Origin: Syntrophomonadaceae bacterium
GTDB lineage: Bacteria > Bacillota > Dethiobacteria > DTU022 > UBA8154
DNA length: 10,514 nucleotides
Reading direction: 5' to 3'
Assembly: GCA_007122565.1 (NCBI GenBank)
Contig: SKTJ01000226.1
Location: 1-10,514 of the forward strand
Position numbers and translations under genes: made by a program. Positions 1 through 6,362 of this stretch are shown piece after piece. The notes beneath the pieces are model-generated. The model did no database searches. It was given only the letters and a program-made list of their open reading frames with translations, and was not told the DNA's origin. The number at the start of each line of letters is the position of its first letter. Position 1 is the stretch's first letter.

Positions 1-384
1 GCCGCGGCCCTGCTGGGTGCTCCTCTCATGCATGATTTTACCGTGATCAGCCTCAGTGACCTGCTTACGTCATGGTCCCTCATCGAAAAAAGACTGCATT
101 TAGCCGGGGAAGGAGATTTCGTCACCGTTCTCTATAATCCGCGCAGCCATAGCCGCACGCGTCAGCTTGAACGGGCGCGTGAGATTCTCCTGCAATATAG
201 AAAAAGTGAAACCCCCACAGGCATAGTGCGCCATGGCGGCCGTACAGGGGAGGAAGTAATTGTCACTGTCCTGGCAAAACTGCTTTCTTTTCCAGTGGAT
301 ATGCATTCCACCGTAATTATCGGGAACAGCAGGAGTATCATCTGGCAGGATAGAATTATTACACCGCGGGGGTATAAGTTGTGA
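1..384 (+). CDS. cobJ: Precorrin-3B / cobalt-precorrin-3B C17-methyltransferase, 3' part
   Basis: The gene enters from the left edge already in frame and ends at TGA 382-384, so only about 127 C-terminal residues are visible. The product is a SAM-dependent methyltransferase of the tetrapyrrole methylase family, which methylates C17 and contracts the corrin ring in the cytoplasm. Recognisable family signatures are GAPLMHDFTVISLSDLL near the visible start, LYNPRSHSR, GIVRHGGRTGEE, VIIGNSRS and the terminal ITPRGY. The SAM-binding N-terminal half lies outside the window. In an anaerobe the cobalt-dependent form (CbiH) is expected; sequence alone cannot separate CobJ from CbiH here. The stop overlaps the cobK start (GTGA), indicating translational coupling within a cobalamin operon running in from the left. 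Confidence 0.93.
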   Translation, partial: AAALLGAPLMHDFTVISLSDLLTSWSLIEKRLHLAGEGDFVTVLYNPRSHSRTRQLERAREILLQYRKSETPTGIVRHGGRTGEEVIVTVLAKLLSFPVDMHSTVIIGNSRSIIWQDRIITPRGYKL

Positions 385-1154
385 TTCTGGTACTGGCAGG
401 AACTAAAGACGGACGCCTGCTCGCAAAAGAGCTGGCAGAGGCGGGCTATTCCGTATTAGCCAGTGCTGTCTCTCTTTATGGCGGCGCCATGCTAAAAGAA
501 GAAGCATTAGGACAAGTGCGCTACGGCCCCCTGGATGAGGAAGGGTTAGTGTCCCTGATGGGGGAGCAAAATATTACTATGGTGATTGATGCCACCCATC
601 CCTTTGCCACGCAGGCCCGTCAAAATGGCTGGCAGGCCTGTAACCGTTTGCAAATTCCCTGGCTGCGCCTGGAACGTCAAAGTCTCTCAGCCGGGGACTG
701 GGGCGATGCAACGGTGCTAAATGTTGATGATGCAGGGGGAGCGATACAGGCTGCCACTTCTATCTCCGGTAACATTTTTCTTGCCACTGGCAGCAGCAGC
801 GTGGCGGCCTTTGCCGACGCGCTCGGCCCCGAAAGGCTGGTTGTGCGTCTTTTGCCCGATCCTGCTGCCTTACAGCAGTGTGCCTTCCTGGGCATCGGGC
901 CTGGTCGTATCGTGGCGGTCCAGGGCCCTTTCTCCATGGAGTTGAACCGGGAAATGTTTCGCCACTTTGACGCAGCAGTTATAATAAGCAAGGAAAGCGG
1001 CAAAACAGGGGGATTGCCGGAAAAAATTGCTGCCGCGGCACAATTACAGATCCCGATTATCGTCATTGGCAGACCGGCCTTGCCGGAGGGACTTGTTTTT
1101 CCCAATAACGCGGCGTTGCTGGAGCATGTACGTTGCTATTACAACAGAGAGTAG
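381..1154 (+). CDS. cobK: Precorrin-6A / cobalt-precorrin-6A reductase
   Basis: This 257-residue protein has the normal length for CobK/CbiJ, the cytoplasmic NAD(P)H-dependent enzyme that reduces the macrocycle of (cobalt-)precorrin-6A during corrin synthesis. Family signatures are the N-terminal nucleotide-binding strand MILVLAGTKDGR (residues 1-12), IDATHPFA (69-76), the IFLATGSSS segment (132-140) and KESGKTGG (204-211) followed by EKIAAA. The GTG start at 381 overlaps the cobJ stop by 4 bases. A G-rich stretch (GGGGGT, about 368-373) inside cobJ can act as ribosome binding site. The gene is intact and clearly co-transcribed with cobJ. CobK and CbiJ are homologous; the anaerobic context favours the CbiJ role. 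Confidence 0.93.
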   Translation: MILVLAGTKDGRLLAKELAEAGYSVLASAVSLYGGAMLKEEALGQVRYGPLDEEGLVSLMGEQNITMVIDATHPFATQARQNGWQACNRLQIPWLRLERQSLSAGDWGDATVLNVDDAGGAIQAATSISGNIFLATGSSSVAAFADALGPERLVVRLLPDPAALQQCAFLGIGPGRIVAVQGPFSMELNREMFRHFDAAVIISKESGKTGGLPEKIAAAAQLQIPIIVIGRPALPEGLVFPNNAALLEHVRCYYNRE

Positions 1155-1157
1155 GAT

Positions 1158-1880
1158 GTGGTAAGAGTATTGGAAAATGACGGGACATTACAGAATATCT
1201 CCGTGGTCAGCGTGGATATGTTTCAGACCCTGGTTAACGTGGACAGCCGTTGCCATCCTTTCTGGAGGCAGGTGCTTGGCCAAAAATACACGGCAGAGCG
1301 GGCTGAGCACTTCTGGTCACAGATCAAGGTGTTTTTGCACAGGGAATACAGAGAATTGTTTGGTGAGAACTATAACTTCATTAAGGCCCGCTCCGTTGCG
1401 GAACGGTCTTTTACGAAGATGTTCACCGAGTTGGGACTGAAGCTTGACCCCGCCGGCACAGCTGATATTTTTGTAAAAGAGCACGGTTTTTCCGAACCCT
1501 TTGCCGATACAGCAAAGTTCCTGCAGGAAGTGGGAAGAATATATCCTATCTGCCTGGTCAGTGACGCAGACGAGGAGATGCTCGGGCCACTGCGTGAGCT
1601 TTATTCTTTTGACCATGTCTTCACTTCGGAGCAGGTGGGTGCATATAAAAGCAGCCCCAGCGGTGAACTTTTCCGGGGTGTGGTGGAACATTACGCACTG
1701 CCGGCAGAGAGTATCGTCCACATCGGTGACTCCTTTTTCGATGTGCTGGGGGCGGGACGCACCGGACTTATTAGCTGCTGGTTGAATCGCTATGATAAGA
1801 CGTGGGAGCACGAGGCTAAGCCGCACCGGATAGTGACATCTCTTACAGAGGCAACCGCCCTCCTGGGGGCAGGAAACTAA
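1158..1880 (+). CDS. HAD-superfamily hydrolase downstream of cobK
   Basis: This 240-residue protein belongs to the haloacid dehalogenase superfamily, subfamily I, with an alpha-helical cap between motifs I and II. Motif I is SVDMFQTL with the nucleophile Asp20. The usual second Asp is replaced by Phe22, as seen in dehalogenase-like members and some phosphatases. Motif II is Ser135 (CLVSD), motif III Lys164 (GAYKSSP), and motif IV HIGDSFFDVLGAG with Asp191 and Asp195. The catalytic set looks complete, so a phosphatase or dehalogenase-type hydrolysis is likely; the substrate is unknown. It follows cobK by 3 bases, so it probably shares the cobalamin transcript. The start is uncertain: GTG 1158 leaves AGGA (1153-1156) too close, and TTG 1170 would give a more spaced site. 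A gap in the pathway such as alpha-ribazole phosphatase is a possible role, but nothing in the sequence proves it. Confidence 0.85.
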   Translation: MVRVLENDGTLQNISVVSVDMFQTLVNVDSRCHPFWRQVLGQKYTAERAEHFWSQIKVFLHREYRELFGENYNFIKARSVAERSFTKMFTELGLKLDPAGTADIFVKEHGFSEPFADTAKFLQEVGRIYPICLVSDADEEMLGPLRELYSFDHVFTSEQVGAYKSSPSGELFRGVVEHYALPAESIVHIGDSFFDVLGAGRTGLISCWLNRYDKTWEHEAKPHRIVTSLTEATALLGAGN

Positions 1881-1881
1881 T

Positions 1882-1954
1882 CAGACACAGGGACGTTTCT
1901 CCCGTCTGGCACGTGTCCGGTTAGCTTCCCGGACAGGAGAAACGTCCCTGTCTG
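1882..1954. repeat. Imperfect palindromic intergenic repeat (GGGACGTTTCTCC core)
   Basis: The outer arms 1882-1902 and 1936-1954 pair over 19 bp with a 2-nt bulge in the left arm. The inner arms TGTCCGG (1914-1920) and CCGGACA (1929-1935) pair perfectly around an 8-nt loop. The left side carries an 11-nt unpaired insert (1903-1913). The element fills nearly the whole gap between the HAD gene and the tautomerase ribosome binding site. It has no T-run after either arm, so it is not a standard intrinsic terminator. The GGGACGTTTCTCC core resembles dispersed palindromic repeats that I associate with Peptococcaceae-type genomes; that family link is from memory, not tested. Confidence 0.8.
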
Positions 1955-1970
1955 GAATGGAGGTGATTAG

Positions 1971-2156
1971 ATGCCAACGATCTTTTTTTACGGCCCCGAA
2001 TTGGAAATAGAAAAGAAACGGGAGCTGGTCAAATCGTTCACGCAGAAAGCGAGCGAGCTTACCGGTTTGCCGGAGCAGGCGTTTGTTGTTTACCTGCGCC
2101 CCAGCGAGCGTGAAAATGTGGGTGTAGGCGGTACATTGCTGGCGGATCGGAAATAA
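1971..2156 (+). CDS. 4-oxalocrotonate tautomerase family protein, DmpI-like
   Basis: This 61-residue protein is a single-domain tautomerase of the 4-OT family, whose members form oligomers and use the N-terminal proline, exposed after Met removal, as general base. Pro2 is present, followed by a beta strand, a KKRELVKSFTQKASELTG helix and the conserved C-terminal ENVGVGG turn. Aligned by eye to classical 4-OT, positions 11 and 39 of the mature protein are Glu and Val. The two catalytic arginines are therefore absent, as in the DmpI-like subgroup, and the physiological substrate is unknown. The ATG is preceded by TGGAGGTGATT, a strong ribosome binding site. The gene is isolated by the upstream palindrome and the downstream terminator; it could be read through from the cobalamin operon or have an unseen promoter. 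Confidence 0.85.
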   Translation: MPTIFFYGPELEIEKKRELVKSFTQKASELTGLPEQAFVVYLRPSERENVGVGGTLLADRK

Positions 2157-2187
2157 TAATTATTATGAAACAAACGTTGGCACAAGG

Positions 2188-2215
2188 AAAAACCAGGGCA
2201 GCTGCCCTGGTTTTT
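2188..2215. terminator. Bidirectional intrinsic terminator
   Basis: A perfect 28-base palindrome: five A, then ACC-free stem AACCAGGGCA mirrored by TGCCCTGGTT, then five T (the T-run continues to 2216). Both strands give a GC-rich stem followed by a U-run, so it can stop the tautomerase transcript coming from the left and the iorAB transcript coming from the right. It sits between these convergent genes, as expected for a shared terminator. Confidence 0.9.
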
Positions 2216-2249
2216 TAAGTTTGCATTACTTTGTCTTTAAATTTTAAAC

Positions 2250-2849
2250 TTAGAAGTTTGCCTCTTTCAGACAGGCCTCCCGGCCCATATCGAAGGCGGC
2301 CAGGTTAAGATCGACCATCTTTGGCGGCACCAGGCCGGCCATGACATCACGCAGCAGTTCCGGCTCCAGTGGTGAACCGCCTTTAGCGGAGAAAGCGCCC
2401 AGTAACACTGCGTTAGTGGCGCGGAAGCTGCCTGCTTTGACGGCCAGTGCCTGCATGTCAAAGACAACCGTGTTTGCCTTTAAATCCTTAATATAGCCCG
2501 TCATCTCAGCTTCATTATACTTATAGGCCCCGGAGAGCATTTCATGGGGGGGGACGACGGTAGTATTCACGATGGCCACACCACCGGGTTTTAGTGCTTT
2601 CACCCAACGGACAACCTCGAGCATTTCAAAACCGATGAGCACATCGGCACCACCATTAGGAACAAGGGGGCTGTATATCCCTTCTCCGAAACGGAGGTGG
2701 CTGACCACCGAACCGCCCCGTTGTGCCATCCCAAGAGATTCAGTGCTTCTTACTTCGTATCCTTTTTTGATCGCGGCGAGGGAGATTGTTCTGGTCGCGA
2801 GGATTGTCCCCTGTCCGCCGACACCGGATAAAACGATGCTGAACTTCAT
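2250..2849 (-). CDS. iorB: Indolepyruvate:ferredoxin oxidoreductase, beta subunit
   Basis: This 199-residue protein has the full length of IorB, the gamma-domain-type subunit that completes the IorA/IorB enzyme. The complex oxidatively decarboxylates aryl pyruvates from transaminated aromatic amino acids to aryl-acetyl-CoA with ferredoxin as electron acceptor, in the cytoplasm. Signatures are the N-terminal SGVGGQGTILATR (8-20), ESLGMAQRGGSVVSHLRFG, and ATNAVLLGAFSA towards the C-terminus. The ATG overlaps the iorA stop by 4 bases (ATGA), so the two subunits are translationally coupled in the usual A-then-B order. The stop TAA lies about 35 bases before the shared terminator. Confidence 0.95.
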   Translation of the reverse strand: MKFSIVLSGVGGQGTILATRTISLAAIKKGYEVRSTESLGMAQRGGSVVSHLRFGEGIYSPLVPNGGADVLIGFEMLEVVRWVKALKPGGVAIVNTTVVPPHEMLSGAYKYNEAEMTGYIKDLKANTVVFDMQALAVKAGSFRATNAVLLGAFSAKGGSPLEPELLRDVMAGLVPPKMVDLNLAAFDMGREACLKEANF

Positions 2850-4660
2850 CGGGAGCCCTCCTTTATCGCCTCAGATGGGCATAATGTTGTACATACCCCG
2901 CACCCGGCACAGCTGTCTGCAATCTCCACCCCGTCCACATTGATGATCGAGGGGCAACCCAGTTCATCGATGCAGATTTCACATTCGGTGCAAAGTTCTT
3001 TGTCGATAAAGAAAGAGCGGGTTGGCTTTATCCGGGTAACGCAGGGTGCCCGTGCGATTACAACGGAGGGGCCATCGTATTCTATCGCCCTTTTTGCTGC
3101 TGCCATCATCTCCGGCAGGTTATTCGGATCCACAATTTCCATCTGAGTAATGCCGAGGCTCTTTACGATATCTTCGATTACGGCTTTCGGTACATCGTCT
3201 CCCATGGCTGTTTTACCCATACCGGGATGGGGCTGATGTCCGGTCATGGCTGTTGTTTCGTTGTCCAGGATTACTGTGGTAACATTGCCCCCGTTATATA
3301 CGATATTTAAAAGTCCGGTCATGCCGGAGTGCAGGAAGGTGCTGTCACCAATAAAGGCCACGTGGGGACGATTCTTCTCCACCAGGGAGAGGCCGTATGC
3401 TATGGTAAGGCCTCCACCCATACAGAGGCAGGTATCAGTGGCATTGAGGGGAGCAGCGTAACCCAGGGTATAGCAGCCGATATCTCCGCTGAACACGGCA
3501 TCGGGCTTTGCACCCTCCTTGGCAAAGGCATAAAAAGCAGCGCGGTGACCGCAACCGGCGCAGAGAATGGGTGGGCGTCCCGGCAGTGCAGGAGTAACTT
3601 TGTCAGTCACTTTTTCCACAGCTCCCGGTTCTTGTCCGAGGAAGGCCTGAATAAAGGAAATGGCCCGGTCCACTTCAAACTCACCGAAACGTGATACCTC
3701 CCCGGTGCGCTTGCCGTGTACCGCTACGCCCAGTTTTTCGCTCCAGACTAACCGAACAACCTGATCCTCGATTACCGGTTCCTGTTCTTCAATTACAAGG
3801 ACCCGGTCAACTTTTTTCAAAAATTCCCGGGTTGGTTCATCGGGGAGTGGGTAGGGGGTGCCGATTTTGAGGAGTGGTGCTTTGAGGCCGAGCATTTCAA
3901 GGGCTTCCCTGGCATAATTGTAGGATACGCCGGAGGCGATAACGCCCCATTTTTCATCCCCTGCTTCGATCCAGTTAAATGCACTTTTTGAGAATATTTC
4001 GGCCGCCTGCACTTGTTGATTTTCCAAACGAATGTGGTTACGGGCGGACAATCCGGGGAGAATACACCATTTAGGATCTTTTTCAAATTTGTATGTCTTG
4101 ACCGACGGCTTGATTTCTCCCAGGGTAACATCGCCATGGGCATGGGAAGAACGGGTGGTGGGCCGTATTATTACGGGCAGTTTCAAAGTTTCCGACACTT
4201 CAAAGGCGTAAACAGTCATATCCTTTGCTTCCTGAGCCGAAGATGGCTCCATAATCGGCAGTTTTGCAAATGTGGCCCATAAGCGGGTATCCTGCTCTGT
4301 CTGCGAGGAGTGTGGCCCGGGGTCATCAGCTACGACTAGCACGAATCCGCCCTCAATACCGATATAAGCCAGACTCATTACCGCATCGGAAGCCACGTTC
4401 AGGCCCATTTGCTTCATTGAGACGATAACCCTCGCCCCGGCATAGGATGCTCCTGCCCCTGTTTCCGCGGCTACCTTTTCGTTAACGCTCCATTCTGCAT
4501 GAAAACCATATTTCCGTGCCCATCCGGCCAGTGTTGCCATTATCTCTGAAGACGGTGTTCCCGGGTATGAGGCTGCCACAGCAATGCCTGCTTCCACGGC
4601 ACCTCTGGCGATGGCTTCATTCCCCATCATTAAAACCCGTGCTCCTGCCTTTTCTTCCAT
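2846..4660 (-). CDS. iorA: Indolepyruvate:ferredoxin oxidoreductase, alpha subunit
   Basis: This 604-residue protein matches full-length IorA, the catalytic subunit carrying thiamine diphosphate and two [4Fe-4S] clusters. In order, it has an N-terminal pyrimidine-binding domain with SYPGTPSSEI (31-40) and EWSVNEKVAAETGAGASYAG (56-75), then a middle transketolase C-like domain. The pyrophosphate-binding domain follows with CAGCGHR (367-373), GDIGCYTLG (392-400) and the Mg/ThDP motif from GDS (438-440) to DNETT (466-470). The C-terminal ferredoxin domain has Cys557, 560, 563, 569 and Cys584, 587, 590, 594, eight cluster ligands. CTGGAGGTGAACTGGAT directly before the ATG is a strong ribosome binding site and fixes the start. 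No phenylacetate-CoA ligase gene, a frequent neighbour, is present here. The product is well supported; its preferred aryl pyruvate cannot be told. Confidence 0.96.
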   Translation of the reverse strand: MEEKAGARVLMMGNEAIARGAVEAGIAVAASYPGTPSSEIMATLAGWARKYGFHAEWSVNEKVAAETGAGASYAGARVIVSMKQMGLNVASDAVMSLAYIGIEGGFVLVVADDPGPHSSQTEQDTRLWATFAKLPIMEPSSAQEAKDMTVYAFEVSETLKLPVIIRPTTRSSHAHGDVTLGEIKPSVKTYKFEKDPKWCILPGLSARNHIRLENQQVQAAEIFSKSAFNWIEAGDEKWGVIASGVSYNYAREALEMLGLKAPLLKIGTPYPLPDEPTREFLKKVDRVLVIEEQEPVIEDQVVRLVWSEKLGVAVHGKRTGEVSRFGEFEVDRAISFIQAFLGQEPGAVEKVTDKVTPALPGRPPILCAGCGHRAAFYAFAKEGAKPDAVFSGDIGCYTLGYAAPLNATDTCLCMGGGLTIAYGLSLVEKNRPHVAFIGDSTFLHSGMTGLLNIVYNGGNVTTVILDNETTAMTGHQPHPGMGKTAMGDDVPKAVIEDIVKSLGITQMEIVDPNNLPEMMAAAKRAIEYDGPSVVIARAPCVTRIKPTRSFFIDKELCTECEICIDELGCPSIINVDGVEIADSCAGCGVCTTLCPSEAIKEGSR

Positions 4661-4710
4661 ATCCAGTTCACCTCCAGAAAATATCTAATCTTTTTTCTCT
4701 TTCGGTTCGG

Positions 4711-4737
4711 CGGCAATCTGTAGTTGCGGGATTGCCG
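4711..4737 (-). promoter_or_regulatory. Hairpin in the iorA leader
   Basis: The arms CGGCAATC (4711-4718) and GATTGCCG (4730-4737) form a perfect 8-bp inverted repeat with an 11-nt spacer, roughly 50-75 bases upstream of the iorA start and downstream of the predicted promoter. On the minus strand the following bases are A-rich, not T-rich, so it is not an iorA attenuator of the standard type. It could be an operator, an RNA-stabilising stem or part of a leader structure. I see no T-box or known riboswitch signature. The rest of 4661-4910 holds the promoter and AT-rich sequence without a clear terminator for the MFS gene. Confidence 0.45.
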
Positions 4738-4828
4738 AAAGCTTACTTTTTTTGTACATGGTACGCCTTCGATCATTCCTTTCCTAAAATTAGTCAAAGG
4801 TACTTCAGGGATTTTAAGGGCAAATTAA

Positions 4829-4857
4829 ACTGTATCTGATTAACGTTTTTTTGTCAA
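4829..4857 (-). promoter_or_regulatory. Sigma-A-type promoter for iorAB
   Basis: On the minus strand TTGACA (4852-4857) is a perfect -35. It is followed after exactly 17 bp by TACAGT (4829-4834), a 4/6 match to the -10 consensus. Transcription would begin near 4822, leaving a leader of about 160 nt before the iorA ATG. Confidence 0.65.
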
Positions 4858-4910
4858 GGTTCGAACATTACGAAAATTATGCTCAATATTTATAAATGAA
4901 AACATATTTC

Positions 4911-6116
4911 TTAACTTTTATGGAAGAGAGGCAATGACTGTGGATTGTTTAAGCGGGGAAAGAAATAAATGGCTGCTGCAATGACGACAGGAATTAAGGT
5001 CAGGTTAAACATGGTGCCGAAGCCAAAGGCATCTGCCACCAAGCCCCATGATACGGATCCGGCGGCCACCCCGATATCGAATGCGGTCCAGTATGTGGCA
5101 TTGGCCCCTCCGCGTCGTTCCGGTGGTACTTTGCTGATACAGAGGGCAGCCATAGTGGGCTGAATAAACCCGAATCCGATCCCGTAGAAAATACCGCCGA
5201 ACACCAGGTGTGATACTGTGGCAGTCCGGGCCAGGATGACCATGGCAACGAGCGTGGCCAGGGTCCCGGTGATCACAGCGAAGTCATAGCCCTTTTGTCC
5301 TGTTCGGTCTACAATTAAACCGGCAAGGGGCCGGGTAATCACTGTGGTCAGGGCCAGCGTGAGAAAGAAAACGGCGGCGGTCTCCATCCCCTGCTCACGT
5401 ACAAAAAGAGCCAAAAAGGAGATAAGGGAGCTGTAGGTAAAAGTAACGAAAAGGATGACCATAGCCGGGCGCAGCGCGGCTCTTTCCATAATAACAAACT
5501 TGGAGCGTGGTGCCTGCTTTTGCACGGGCGGATATTTAATCGGCAGGGCCAGGAGCAGTGCAGTGAGCATGAGGACAGAGCAGGCGATGAAGAGAACGGG
5601 AAAGGAGTAAGAGTCGATGATAAAGAGGCCGAACCCGGGAGCGATAGCCAACGAGACGCTGGCGGCTAGTGTATAAAAGCCCATCCCTTCACCCATCCTG
5701 CTTTCAGGAATGATATCCGAGGCAATCGTCGGCGAGGCCGTATTCAGAATTCCCCAGCCAATACCCTGCAAAAAACGAAAGAAAATCAGTGTCAAAACGG
5801 GAATCATCCAGGCATATATAACTGTAAATACGAGGAAGATAAAAAGACCGGTCAGGTAGATAATTTTGCGCCCGTAAGTGTCCAGGGCCCATCCCGTAAG
5901 GGGCCGTATCAAAACGGCGGCAAGGGTCAGGGCAGCCAGGGCAAAGCCGGCTGTACTCTTGCTCCCACCGTACTGTTGGATATAAATGGGCAGGGTGGGG
6001 ATCATGCTGTGGAATGCAATAAATGTGGCCAAAGTAGACAACAAAATGAATATATAACTTGCCGTCCACAGGGGGGGCTTAGCTGTTTTTTTGTCAGGCT
6101 GAATTTCTGCTCTCAT
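4911..6116 (-). CDS. Major facilitator superfamily transporter
   Basis: This 401-residue integral membrane protein has the length and layout of a 12-helix MFS permease. The first hydrophobic segment spans about residues 19-40. MFS motif A is clear between helices 2 and 3 (GWALDTYGRK, 75-84), and its weaker echo GLIVDRTG (266-273) marks the second six-helix half. The cytoplasmic central loop is around KYPPVQKQAPRSK (194-206). It resembles proton-driven drug or metabolite efflux permeases of the arabinose-efflux type, but the substrate cannot be told. AGGTGA lies a few bases before the ATG. It is divergent from serA with its own strong promoter and lies upstream of iorAB on the same strand, with no obvious terminator between, so some readthrough into iorAB is possible. 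Confidence 0.9.
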   Translation of the reverse strand: MRAEIQPDKKTAKPPLWTASYIFILLSTLATFIAFHSMIPTLPIYIQQYGGSKSTAGFALAALTLAAVLIRPLTGWALDTYGRKIIYLTGLFIFLVFTVIYAWMIPVLTLIFFRFLQGIGWGILNTASPTIASDIIPESRMGEGMGFYTLAASVSLAIAPGFGLFIIDSYSFPVLFIACSVLMLTALLLALPIKYPPVQKQAPRSKFVIMERAALRPAMVILFVTFTYSSLISFLALFVREQGMETAAVFFLTLALTTVITRPLAGLIVDRTGQKGYDFAVITGTLATLVAMVILARTATVSHLVFGGIFYGIGFGFIQPTMAALCISKVPPERRGGANATYWTAFDIGVAAGSVSWGLVADAFGFGTMFNLTLIPVVIAAAIYFFPRLNNPQSLPLFHKS

Positions 6117-6170
6117 TATTCACCTGCTGCATATTATTATTCGTTACCACCTAAAAATAAGCTAATACCG

Positions 6171-6199
6171 ATTATGAACTACTGGAAAGAAAGTGTCAA
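6171..6199 (-). promoter_or_regulatory. Near-consensus sigma-A promoter for the MFS gene
   Basis: On the minus strand TTGACA (6194-6199, perfect) is followed after 17 bp by CATAAT (6171-6176, 5/6). The predicted start lies about 50 bases upstream of the MFS ATG. The match is among the best in the window. Confidence 0.75.
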
Positions 6200-6259
6200 C
6201 CCACTATACTATTAGATCGTTGCGTCTGCGTTTAAGCATAAAAATTGCCCGCCCATGGC

Positions 6260-6272
6260 ACTTTCTGAAAGT
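6260..6272. promoter_or_regulatory. Short palindrome in the MFS/serA divergent region
   Basis: ACTTTC-T-GAAAGT is a perfect 6-1-6 inverted repeat just upstream of the likely serA promoter. A matching half-site GAAAGT (6189-6194) sits at the edge of the -35 of the MFS promoter. It may be an operator, but 6-bp arms can arise by chance. Confidence 0.25.
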
Positions 6273-6285
6273 TAGTTTGTTTGTT

Positions 6286-6321
6286 TTGACTATTGCTCAC
6301 TATTGGAACTTATGTTATATT
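6286..6321 (+). promoter_or_regulatory. Probable serA promoter region
   Basis: The best -10 is TATATT (6316-6321, 5/6), with a weak -35 TTGCTC (6293-6298) at 17 bp. A stronger -35-like TTGACT (6286-6291) would need a 19-bp spacer to TATGTT (6311-6316). Which pair is used cannot be decided by eye. Confidence 0.45.
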
Positions 6322-6362
6322 TACAAAAATAGCGCGGCTTTTGCGCAAGGAGGTAAGGGTGA

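Noticed and set aside
1317..1826. Minus-strand ORF of 169 codons opposite the HAD gene
   Set aside because: The plus-strand frame carries all HAD catalytic motifs; the antisense frame has no recognisable features.
2153..2166. Perfect 14-bp AT-only palindrome over the tautomerase stop codon
   Set aside because: Pure A/T palindromes of this size are common in AT-rich gaps, and a strong terminator follows immediately.
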